A stretch of 64,000 bases of DNA from Accumulibacter sp964420975 (GTDB lineage: Bacteria > Pseudomonadota > Gammaproteobacteria > Burkholderiales > Rhodocyclaceae). Below are positions 1 through 7,813 of this stretch, piece by piece; position 1 is the stretch's first letter, and every line of letters starts with the position of its first letter. The notes under the pieces were generated by a model that saw only the letters and a list, made by a program, of their open reading frames with translations, searched no databases and had not been told where the DNA came from. The position numbers and the translations under genes are program-made. The stretch spans positions 1 to 64,000 of the forward strand of contig CAYQVH010000013.1 in assembly GCA_964420975.1 (NCBI GenBank), given 5' to 3'.

Positions 1-58
1 ACGCCTCCCTTCACCACTCTCTCCGGCCCTTTCCACATCAGTTTGAATCGCACCCTTC

Positions 59-3000
59 TTGGAGGGCAAGGTTGACGGCGAAAGGTTCTTCGAGGAGAAC
101 TTCATCACCAGCGGGATGAAAACGCTGTTCGAGAAGACCTTCGCTCGTCTGGAAAATCGCGGCGACCAAGCCAGCACCTTTCTGCTCACGCAGTCGATGG
201 GCGGCGGCAAGACGCACAACATGATTGCCCTTGGCCTTCTCGCCAAGCATCCATCTCTGCGGGCAAGGGTGCTGGGGAAGGGCGGTTACGGCAGCAAGGT
301 CGGCGGCGTTCGGGTCATCGGTTTTCATGGCCGGCAGACCGATGCCCAGTTCGGCATCTGGGGCGAACTCGCGGATCAGCTTGGCAAGAAGGAGGTCTTC
401 AAGGACTACTACCAGCCGCTGCAGGCGCCCGGACAAAGCGCCTGGATCAATCTGCTCAAGGGCGAACCGACGCTGATATTCCTCGACGAACTGCCTCCCT
501 ATCTGGAGGCAGTGCAGGCCAAAGCCATCGGCTCGACGACGCTCTCCACCGTAACGGCGACGGCCATCGCCAACCTGCTGGTCGCCGTGAACAAGGTCGA
601 GTTGTCGAACGTCTGCGTGGTGATCGCTGACCTCACCGCCTCATGGCAGGCCGGCGGCGCCATGCTCAATAGTGCTCTGGACAATCTCAAGAACGAAACC
701 AGTCGTTCGGCGCTCCGAATCGAACCAGTCTCGTCGCAGGGTGAAGAGCTTTACCATATCCTGCGCACCCGCCTGTTTCAGACCCTGCCCGACCAATCCG
801 TGCGCAGCCAGGTCGCCAACGACTACGCGGCGGCCGTCAAAGCGGCGCGGGAAATGGATGTCACCAATCACTCGCCGGATTCGTTTGCCGCACAGTTGTC
901 GGAGTCGTACCCGTTCCACTTTGGGCTACGCGATCTGTATGCCCGCTTCAAGGAAAACCCCGGGTTCCAGCAAACCCGTGGCCTGATCCGCCTGATGCGC
1001 ATGGTCGTCTCGAATCTGTGGGAAACCGGGCAGGCCGACAAACTGCAACTCATCCACCCCTACAACCTTGACCTCAACAGCGACGAAATCGTCTCCGAGA
1101 TCCGCTCGATCAACCCATCGCTCTCCGAGGCGATCAGCTACGACATCGCCAACAACGGTCATTCAGTCGCCGAAGAAATCGATGCCAAATACAATTGCAC
1201 CGACGCTCAGGATGTGTCGAAGCTGTTGCTCGTATCCAGTCTAGCCAGTGTGCCGAACGCCACGCACGGCCTGCGCCAGAACGACATCATGGCTTTTCTG
1301 TGCGCGCCGGGGCGAGACATTTCCAGGGTCAAGAAAGAGATTGTCGATTACCTGCCCACGCAAGCCTGGTATCTGCATCAGAGCAACGACGGCCGGCTGT
1401 TCTACAAGGACATCCAGAACCTTGCTGCCAAGCTGCATTCCACTGCCCGGCAATACAACCAGCAGACCTGTCTCAAGGAGCTTCGCGTTTATCTCGAAGT
1501 CCTGTTCCAGCCCAGCGTGCGCGATTGCTATCAGCGCATTGAAATGCTTGCCGCCATCGATGAGGTGCACTTGGAGACCGACAGGACGGCGCTCGTGCTG
1601 GTGCAGCCGCGCAATGACACGGACTCGGCGACCAAGCTGCCGAGAGAATGGGTCAAGTTCCATACCGATCAGGAATTCAAGAACCGCGTGCTGTATCTCA
1701 CCGGCTCTCAGGAAACGCTCACCCACGTGCTGGAACAAGCGGCCCAGTACAAAGCCATCAAAAGCATCCTCGGCGAAATGGACTCGACCGGTGTAACCAC
1801 GCGCGATCCGCAGCGACAACAGGCCAATCAGAACCTCGACCAGATCACACTGCGCTTGCGTTCCGCGATCCAGGAAACCTTCACCACGCTGGTCTATCCG
1901 AGCATGGGCCAACTGCGCACCACGGACTGCCGCATCAACTTCCAGAACAACCAGTTCGACGGCGAAAAGCTGATCCGCGATACGCTGACCAACGCCCGGA
2001 AGTTCGAGACCGAAACCAGCACCGACGCCTTCCGGCGGAAATGCGAAGAACGCTTGTTCCAGGGGCAGAAGACGGCCAAGTGGAACGAAATCAAGCGCCG
2101 TGCCGCCATATCCGACGCCTGGCCATTGCACCGGGCCGACGCGCTCGACGCGCTCAAGACCAGAGCGATCAACGAAGGCCATTGGCGTGATCTGGGAGAC
2201 TCCGTCGAAAAAGGTCCGTTCCCGCCGCCCAGGACCGAAGTGCAGGTGCGGCTGCTATCGCGTGACGACAAGACCGGCGAGGCTTTCCTCAAGATCACCC
2301 CGCTCAATGGCGACAAGGTCCATTACGAAATCGGCAATGCGCAGCCGACCGGCGGGTCGCTCAAGGTGAGCGAGGCCGAAGGCGGTTACAACAACTTCCG
2401 CACGCGGGAACTGAACCTCACCTTCCTCTGTGTCGATTCAACTGGCAACCATGATACGGGGCCATCCGTCGCCTGGAAGAACACTCTGGCGGTGAAATAT
2501 CGGGTCTTCCAGCAGGGCGAAGATTGGCGCGTCGAACTGCACGCCGTACCGCGTGGTCACTTGCGTTACACCACCAACGGCGCCGACCCGGTGACCAGCG
2601 GCGGTGCCTATGACACCCCGTTTACCTTGCCGGCCGAATGCCGTTTCGTGCTCGCCGTGGCCGAAGACGGGGACATTCGCTCCAACGTCGAGAAAATCGA
2701 CGTGGTCGAGTACCGCACCAAGAAAGTGGCAGTTGATGCCGCGCTCCCGGCCGTGTGGTCACATCCGCATCGAAACCTTGCCGCAGCCGCCGCGTTCGCC
2801 TTTGTCGATCTGCTCGAAAAGCACGAAGGCCAGGCGCGGGAGGTCGTCGTCGATGTCACCGGCAACAATACCGATGTGAGCCTGTCTTTCATCGCGGGCG
2901 AGAACGAGTTGGTGGCCGGCGCCCGACTGCGCGAAACCGTCAAGAAGATGCAGGAGATCGTTGGCAGCAGTCAGGTCACCATCAGCGCCACCACCATTTG

Positions 3001-3079
3001 CTTTCAACGCGGGCAACTCCTTCTGGACTGGATTGCGGCCATCCATGGCAGCCTGCAACCCGGTGAGGTCAGTCAGTAA
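59..3079 (+). CDS. DUF499-family AAA-like ATPase of a defence-type operon (5' end damaged or off-window)
   Basis: Predicted large ATP-binding protein (1006 aa from a TTG at 59) of the DUF499 family. A P-loop GGGKTH lies about 45 residues in, and DELPPYLE about 145 residues in looks like a Walker B/sensor region. Residues about 845-880 (RYTTNGADP) resemble the chitobiase C-terminal-like fold. DUF499 proteins occur with DUF1156 methylases and SNF2 helicases in putative phage-defence loci, and exactly those genes follow here. The stop at 3077-3079 overlaps the ATG of the DUF3780 gene. Family members start 15-45 residues earlier. Reading frame 1 over positions 1-60 would supply such an N-terminus if one G at 61-62 were removed, so TTG59 may not be the natural start. 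A frameshift or sequencing indel is likely. Confidence 0.82.
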   Translation: MEGKVDGERFFEENFITSGMKTLFEKTFARLENRGDQASTFLLTQSMGGGKTHNMIALGLLAKHPSLRARVLGKGGYGSKVGGVRVIGFHGRQTDAQFGIWGELADQLGKKEVFKDYYQPLQAPGQSAWINLLKGEPTLIFLDELPPYLEAVQAKAIGSTTLSTVTATAIANLLVAVNKVELSNVCVVIADLTASWQAGGAMLNSALDNLKNETSRSALRIEPVSSQGEELYHILRTRLFQTLPDQSVRSQVANDYAAAVKAAREMDVTNHSPDSFAAQLSESYPFHFGLRDLYARFKENPGFQQTRGLIRLMRMVVSNLWETGQADKLQLIHPYNLDLNSDEIVSEIRSINPSLSEAISYDIANNGHSVAEEIDAKYNCTDAQDVSKLLLVSSLASVPNATHGLRQNDIMAFLCAPGRDISRVKKEIVDYLPTQAWYLHQSNDGRLFYKDIQNLAAKLHSTARQYNQQTCLKELRVYLEVLFQPSVRDCYQRIEMLAAIDEVHLETDRTALVLVQPRNDTDSATKLPREWVKFHTDQEFKNRVLYLTGSQETLTHVLEQAAQYKAIKSILGEMDSTGVTTRDPQRQQANQNLDQITLRLRSAIQETFTTLVYPSMGQLRTTDCRINFQNNQFDGEKLIRDTLTNARKFETETSTDAFRRKCEERLFQGQKTAKWNEIKRRAAISDAWPLHRADALDALKTRAINEGHWRDLGDSVEKGPFPPPRTEVQVRLLSRDDKTGEAFLKITPLNGDKVHYEIGNAQPTGGSLKVSEAEGGYNNFRTRELNLTFLCVDSTGNHDTGPSVAWKNTLAVKYRVFQQGEDWRVELHAVPRGHLRYTTNGADPVTSGGAYDTPFTLPAECRFVLAVAEDGDIRSNVEKIDVVEYRTKKVAVDAALPAVWSHPHRNLAAAAAFAFVDLLEKHEGQAREVVVDVTGNNTDVSLSFIAGENELVAGARLRETVKKMQEIVGSSQVTISATTICFQRGQLLLDWIAAIHGSLQPGEVSQ

Positions 3080-3699
3080 TGGCGCAAGCCAAAGTGACCA
3101 CAGCCAAGAAACCTGCAGTGCTGGGCTTCGGCTTTCAGCCGGAGCTTTCCGAGCATTACTTTCTGCTCACCTTGCCACGAAGCAAGGGGGAAGGCGCCGA
3201 AGTCACCCTGTCCGAGCACTTTGAATGGTTCGAGCCCTGCGAGGAAGTACCGATCCCCGTGCCGCTCAATTCCACCAATGCCCATCTGCGGGTCATTTTG
3301 CGTCGCGCGGTCTGGGACTTGATTGCCGAAGACGTCAAGGCCGAGTTCAACCGTCGCTTGCGCAGCTATGGCCAGAAGACGGCCAAATGGTTGCAGGCCG
3401 GCCAAGTGCCCATCGACCGAACCCTGGGCAAGGAACTGTGCGTACTCGCCTGGGCGGTCGAGGAATGCGACCCTGCGCTGATCCCCATTGCCATTCGCAA
3501 CTGGCTGGGTCTGGTGCCGGAAGAGCGCTGGTGGCTGTATACCATGACCAATGCCGCGACCGGGCACGCGATCAATGGCCGTGGCAAGGGCTGGCGCAAG
3601 GCGCTGCGTTACGCGCTCACCGAGAACCCCGTGTCGGAAGGCGTGATCCAGCGGCGCTTGGCCGAGTTCGAGTTGGTGCCGACCGAGAACATGAGTTGA
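3079..3699 (+). CDS. DUF3780 family protein
   Basis: A 206-aa protein that I recognise as DUF3780, a family found almost only beside DUF499 and DUF1156 genes. It has no obvious catalytic motif, signal peptide or membrane segment. It is rich in Trp and Arg in the C-terminal half (for example EERWWLY), which would suit a nucleic-acid or protein-interaction role, but the function is unknown. The start ATG overlaps the stop of the upstream ATPase gene by one base (TAATG), and the methylase gene begins 15 bp downstream. The three genes therefore look co-transcribed and translationally coupled. Confidence 0.85.
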   Translation: MAQAKVTTAKKPAVLGFGFQPELSEHYFLLTLPRSKGEGAEVTLSEHFEWFEPCEEVPIPVPLNSTNAHLRVILRRAVWDLIAEDVKAEFNRRLRSYGQKTAKWLQAGQVPIDRTLGKELCVLAWAVEECDPALIPIAIRNWLGLVPEERWWLYTMTNAATGHAINGRGKGWRKALRYALTENPVSEGVIQRRLAEFELVPTENMS

Positions 3700-3714
3700 T
3701 CGAACAGACCGACC

Positions 3715-6700
3715 ATGAACAATCTGAGCTTCATCGAACAGCAGTTTCCCGTTGCCCGTGTCTCCGCTGAGTCCTACAAGGAGCGGATGGCCGGCGCCGG
3801 GTCCAGCCAAACCTTGACAGGCGTTGGCAAGTGGTGGGGGCGCAAACCGCTGGTGCTGGTGCGTGCCTGCCTGATCGGCCTGCTGATGCCGGTGTCGAAC
3901 AATCCCAAGCGTGACCGCGAGATTTTTCTCAAGATCATGACCATGGATGACGTGGGATTGTGGCAACGGAAAAGCAAACCCATTGACCAGAAAATGCTGG
4001 AATCCCTGCTGACCGAGAACGAAATCAACACTTGGTTGCGCGATGCAAACGGCGACCCCAAACCGCGCTGGGCTGCGGGCCTCACCACTCAACAGAAAGA
4101 CCTCGTTCAGCGCTTGGCCTTCGATCGCCTCAACTACGACCAGAAACTCGACTACTGCCTGCGCCCCGAGCAGATGGCCGGCCCTTCCAGCAAAGCCTGG
4201 GAAGAAATCAACGCCCATCTGGGAACTACGGCAACGGCATTGCCGGAACTGGTGCAGCAATTGGGCGCGCGTCGCTTCGGTCATATTCCGCGTGTGGGCG
4301 ATCCAGTGTGCGGAGGCGGCTCGATCCCCTTCGAGGCGGCGCGCATTGGCTGCGCGGCTTATGCGTCGGACCTCAGCCCGGTCGCCGCGCTGCTGACATG
4401 GGGTGCACTGCGTCTGGTCGGCGGCGACGCCAGGACGCGCCAGCGCGTGCGCGAAATCCAGCGGGTGGCCTACGACGCCACGCTCAAGGAAATCGATGCG
4501 CATGGGCTTGAGACCAACGACAAGGGTTGGCGGCACGAGCAGCTTTACTACGTCGTCGAGGCCAAGTCGCCCGCCACGGGATTGTGGGTGCCGCTGACCG
4601 GATCGTGGGTGATCTCGGAGAAGTACAGAATCTGTGCCGTCATCAAGAAGAACGCGGCCAAGGGAAATTACGACATCGAGGTCATTTCCGGCGCCGATGC
4701 GGCGACGATGGCGAAGGCCAAGAAGGGCACGATGCAGGGCAGTCGCCTGGTCTGCCCGGAGACCGACCATCGTTATTCAATCGCCGACCTGCGAGGCGAC
4801 CGTCGGGTCAATGGGGAAACGGTCTATGGTCTACGGATGTGGGAGAACGCCGATCTCGTGCCACGGCCGGACGACGTCTTTCAAGAGCGGCTGTACTGCG
4901 TGCGCTGGGCTCTGCCGGATCTGGCGAGTCTGCTTCATGGGGAACAGAGCGTACTGTGGTCCTCGCCAACCGACGAGGCCAGGCTCCGCTATTACGGTGT
5001 AAGAATTGACGGCTTGAAAGCGTTCCTGCACGAAAACGATCAGGAAATCCTGCAGAATCTCAGGGCGCGAAACTGGACGGAAGAGAACGATGCTCTGCAG
5101 AACGCGAAGACAAATCTCGCGGTAGCCAGGGCTGCAAAAGCCGCAAAGAATATCCTGGAGCAATTGGTCGACCGAGTCCGGGAACTCTCCGCCGTTATCG
5201 CCGAGCGCCAAGGCAATGTGGATCGGCTGGCCTCAAGAATCCCAAGCCGGGTCTATCTGGCCCCCACGACCGCCGACATCTGCAGCGAGGCCAAGGTGCT
5301 GCAATTGGTCGAAGCGAATCTCGCCGATTGGCAAGCCAACGGCTACCTGCCCAGCATGCGCATACCACAAGGGGCAGAGACGACGCGGCTGTTCCGTGAG
5401 CGGGGCTGGACTCACTGGCATCACCTGTTCACCCCAAGGCAGTTGTTCATGCTGGGCACGTTTGCCAAGTATGCCGTGTCGCCAGCACCGACTGATGCGC
5501 TGCGGGTTGGCGTAGCGGCGGTTGGAGTGGGAGCTGCAATTAACAGACTCTCCAAACTGTGTGGTCTAGACCCTCATATTCTTGTTGGACCAGGAAAGAC
5601 GAATCAAGTCTTTACAAACCAAGCCATCAATCCCCTTTCGTCGTTCGGAAGCCGCCCGATGTCTGGCGTCAAAGATTTTCTTTGCCCAAGTTTTTCCGAG
5701 GCTACTATTGCCTGCCCTTCTGCTACCGTCACGCTCACCGACGCCCGCGAAGTCTCCGCCGAGTCAGACATCTGGTTCACTGATCCGCCCTATGCCGATG
5801 CGGTCAACTATCACGAACTCACCGGCTACTTCCTCGCTTGGTACGAACGCCTATTGATGACGGCCTTCAAGGACTGGCGTTTCCAGGATGTGACGGCGTT
5901 GTCTGTGCAAGGTTCTGGCGACGATTTCAAACGCTCGATGGTGGACATTTACGCTCGGCTGGCCACGCAGATGCCCGACAGCGGCCTGCAACTGGTGCAA
6001 TTCACCCACCAGAACCCGGCGGTATGGGGCGACCTCGGCATGATCCTGTGGGCCAGCGGATTGAAGGTCACCGCCGCCTGGACCATCAGCACGGAAACGG
6101 CTACGGGCGGCATCAAGCAGGGCAATTACGTTCAGGGAACCGTCAATCTGGTGCTGCGCAAACGAACCGATCAGCGCTCGGCCTGGCTCGACGAAATCTA
6201 TCCGCTGATCGAAGACGAGGTGAAACAGCAACTCGACAGCATGACCACGCTGGACGACGAATCCGAGCCCAACTTCGGCGACACGGATTACCAGTTGGCC
6301 GCCTACGCCGCCGCGCTGCGCGTGCTGACCCAGTTCGCCGACATCGAGGGCATGGACATCCGCCATGAGCTGTTCCGCGAACGCACCCGCAACGAAAAGT
6401 CAGAATTCGAAAAGGTCATCGACCGCGCCGTGGAAATCGCCGCCAATCACCTGATCCCACGCGGTTTTGATGAATTCCACTGGAAGCGCCTGGGCGCCGA
6501 TGAGCGGCTTTACCTCAAGGGGCTGGAACTGGAACGCCACCGCGAGGCGCGCGCCGGAGCCTACATCGAACTGGCCAAGGGTTTTGGCGTGCGCGAATAC
6601 ACGAACCTGTATGAGCGCTCGGAAGCCAATGCCGTGCGCTTCAAGACCGCCAGCGAATTCAAGCGCCAGCAGTTGGAAGGTGAAGGCTTCGCCACCAGTC

Positions 6701-6933
6701 TGACCCGTCACGTTCTGTTTGCCATCCATGAAGCCGTGCGCGAAGAAAATGCCCGCGCTGGTCTCGACTACCTCAAGACCGACGGCGCCGTCGATTACTG
6801 GGGCAAGCGCAAGGCCATCCTGGCCCTGCTCGCCTACTTGAAGCAGCTCGCCCATATTGGCCACATGCCGCACTGGACCGAGGACGCCAGTGCCGCCGAA
6901 CGGCTGGCAGGGGCTGTTGAGAACGATCATTGA
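3715..6933 (+). CDS. DUF1156 domain DNA methyltransferase
   Basis: A 1072-aa putative DNA modification methylase. The N-terminus carries the DUF1156 region (KWWGRKPLVLVRA, about residues 38-50). A SAM-binding-like motif, GDPVCGGGSIPFEAA, sits near residue 195. A catalytic motif IV of the form DPPYADAV sits near residue 690, typical of amino-methyltransferases making N6-methyladenine or N4-methylcytosine. The long insert between the two motifs is usual for this family. In the operon it is the likely self-marking enzyme that pairs with the ATPase and the helicase. I see no frameshift and no missing motif. The target sequence cannot be told from the gene. Confidence 0.88.
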   Translation: MNNLSFIEQQFPVARVSAESYKERMAGAGSSQTLTGVGKWWGRKPLVLVRACLIGLLMPVSNNPKRDREIFLKIMTMDDVGLWQRKSKPIDQKMLESLLTENEINTWLRDANGDPKPRWAAGLTTQQKDLVQRLAFDRLNYDQKLDYCLRPEQMAGPSSKAWEEINAHLGTTATALPELVQQLGARRFGHIPRVGDPVCGGGSIPFEAARIGCAAYASDLSPVAALLTWGALRLVGGDARTRQRVREIQRVAYDATLKEIDAHGLETNDKGWRHEQLYYVVEAKSPATGLWVPLTGSWVISEKYRICAVIKKNAAKGNYDIEVISGADAATMAKAKKGTMQGSRLVCPETDHRYSIADLRGDRRVNGETVYGLRMWENADLVPRPDDVFQERLYCVRWALPDLASLLHGEQSVLWSSPTDEARLRYYGVRIDGLKAFLHENDQEILQNLRARNWTEENDALQNAKTNLAVARAAKAAKNILEQLVDRVRELSAVIAERQGNVDRLASRIPSRVYLAPTTADICSEAKVLQLVEANLADWQANGYLPSMRIPQGAETTRLFRERGWTHWHHLFTPRQLFMLGTFAKYAVSPAPTDALRVGVAAVGVGAAINRLSKLCGLDPHILVGPGKTNQVFTNQAINPLSSFGSRPMSGVKDFLCPSFSEATIACPSATVTLTDAREVSAESDIWFTDPPYADAVNYHELTGYFLAWYERLLMTAFKDWRFQDVTALSVQGSGDDFKRSMVDIYARLATQMPDSGLQLVQFTHQNPAVWGDLGMILWASGLKVTAAWTISTETATGGIKQGNYVQGTVNLVLRKRTDQRSAWLDEIYPLIEDEVKQQLDSMTTLDDESEPNFGDTDYQLAAYAAALRVLTQFADIEGMDIRHELFRERTRNEKSEFEKVIDRAVEIAANHLIPRGFDEFHWKRLGADERLYLKGLELERHREARAGAYIELAKGFGVREYTNLYERSEANAVRFKTASEFKRQQLEGEGFATSLTRHVLFAIHEAVREENARAGLDYLKTDGAVDYWGKRKAILALLAYLKQLAHIGHMPHWTEDASAAERLAGAVENDH

Positions 6934-7017
6934 GCTCCGCGTCGGATAGCGGAACGAACTTGAGAGTGATTGCACCCGGTAAGCTTGCAGTTTTGGGAAT
7001 TTGCGGAGGGTTGAGCC

Positions 7018-7272
7018 ATGAATACCTTGATCATCGAACTACCTGCCGATGCGCTGGCGATGCCGGGCGCTTCGCCCGAATCGCTGGCGAGCGAAGCGAA
7101 ATTCATGCTGGCATTGAAGCTGTTCGAGGTCGGCCGCTTGAGTTCGGGCAAAGCGGGAAATCTGTGCGGCATGGGCCGGGTGGAATTCCTGCTGGCCGCC
7201 GGACGTGCGGGCGTGCCGGTGGTCGCCCTTGATGACGATGAGTTGAGCGCCGAGTTCGTCCCGAATGCTTGA
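7018..7272 (+). CDS. UPF0175 family antitoxin-like protein
   Basis: An 84-aa protein of the UPF0175 family, small putative DNA-binding antitoxins. The helix-rich core ASEAKFMLALKLFEVGRLSSG and the following GMGRVEFL are the family signature. UPF0175 genes are usually followed by a DUF3368 PIN-domain toxin, which is the case here with an 8-bp overlap (ATG of the toxin at 7265). An 84-bp gap separates it from the methylase stop. It probably represses its own small operon and neutralises the PIN protein. No experimental function is implied by the sequence alone. Confidence 0.8.
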   Translation: MNTLIIELPADALAMPGASPESLASEAKFMLALKLFEVGRLSSGKAGNLCGMGRVEFLLAAGRAGVPVVALDDDELSAEFVPNA

Positions 7273-7753
7273 TCGTGCGGTGATCAATGCCGGGCCTCTG
7301 GTGGCGCTGTCTTTGCTCGACAAGCTCGATCTGTTGCCTGCCCTTTTTGGCGAGATCTGGGTGCCGCAGGCAGTTTTCAACGAAGTGGCGGTAGCAGGCA
7401 TCGGCAAGCCCGGTGCCGGCGGTTTGCAGACGGCGGAATGGCAAAGCCGCGTGCGCGTGTGTCCGACGCCCGACCCGCTGCTGGTGATGGAACTGGATAC
7501 CGGCGAGGCCGAGGTGGTCAGCCTGGCTCGTCAACTTGCGCCGTGCATGGCCATCATCGACGAGCGTCGCGGGCGGCGGATCGCACAGCAGGTGTATGGG
7601 CTGCCGGTGAAGGGGACGGCGGGGCTCTTGGTCGAGGCGCATCGGAGTGGCCTCATTACTGCGGTGCGCCCGCATTTGCTGGCCTTGCGCGTGGCGGGCT
7701 ATTTCATCGCCGAGGGCGTGATTGCCGCTGCGTGTCAGGCCGTGGGTGAATAG
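7265..7753 (+). CDS. DUF3368 PIN-domain toxin-like ribonuclease
   Basis: A 162-aa DUF3368 protein, a branch of the PIN RNase superfamily. Acidic positions expected for metal binding are visible: the N-terminal strand ending VINAGPLVAL (Asn in place of the usual first Asp, as is common in DUF3368), the LDTGEAEVV motif near residue 78, and AIIDERRGRRIA near residue 95. The gene overlaps the UPF0175 gene by 8 bp and so forms a toxin-antitoxin pair. The pair is embedded between the methylase and the helicase of the defence operon, which suggests that it stabilises or guards the module. Confidence 0.8.
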   Translation: MLDRAVINAGPLVALSLLDKLDLLPALFGEIWVPQAVFNEVAVAGIGKPGAGGLQTAEWQSRVRVCPTPDPLLVMELDTGEAEVVSLARQLAPCMAIIDERRGRRIAQQVYGLPVKGTAGLLVEAHRSGLITAVRPHLLALRVAGYFIAEGVIAAACQAVGE

Positions 7754-7813
7754 CGGCACCATTGTTCTGTGCGCCAGCCCTGTCACGGTCTTGAGCCGGA
7801 TCGCCGCCGCCCC

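Noticed and set aside
1..58. A left attachment repeat of the island
   Set aside because: No copy of the tRNA-Phe 3' end is present here. The left end of the island lies outside the window.
3073..4770. 565-aa minus-strand frame under the DUF3780 and methylase genes
   Set aside because: It lies wholly opposite two well-supported genes, has no recognisable domain and reflects high GC at third positions.
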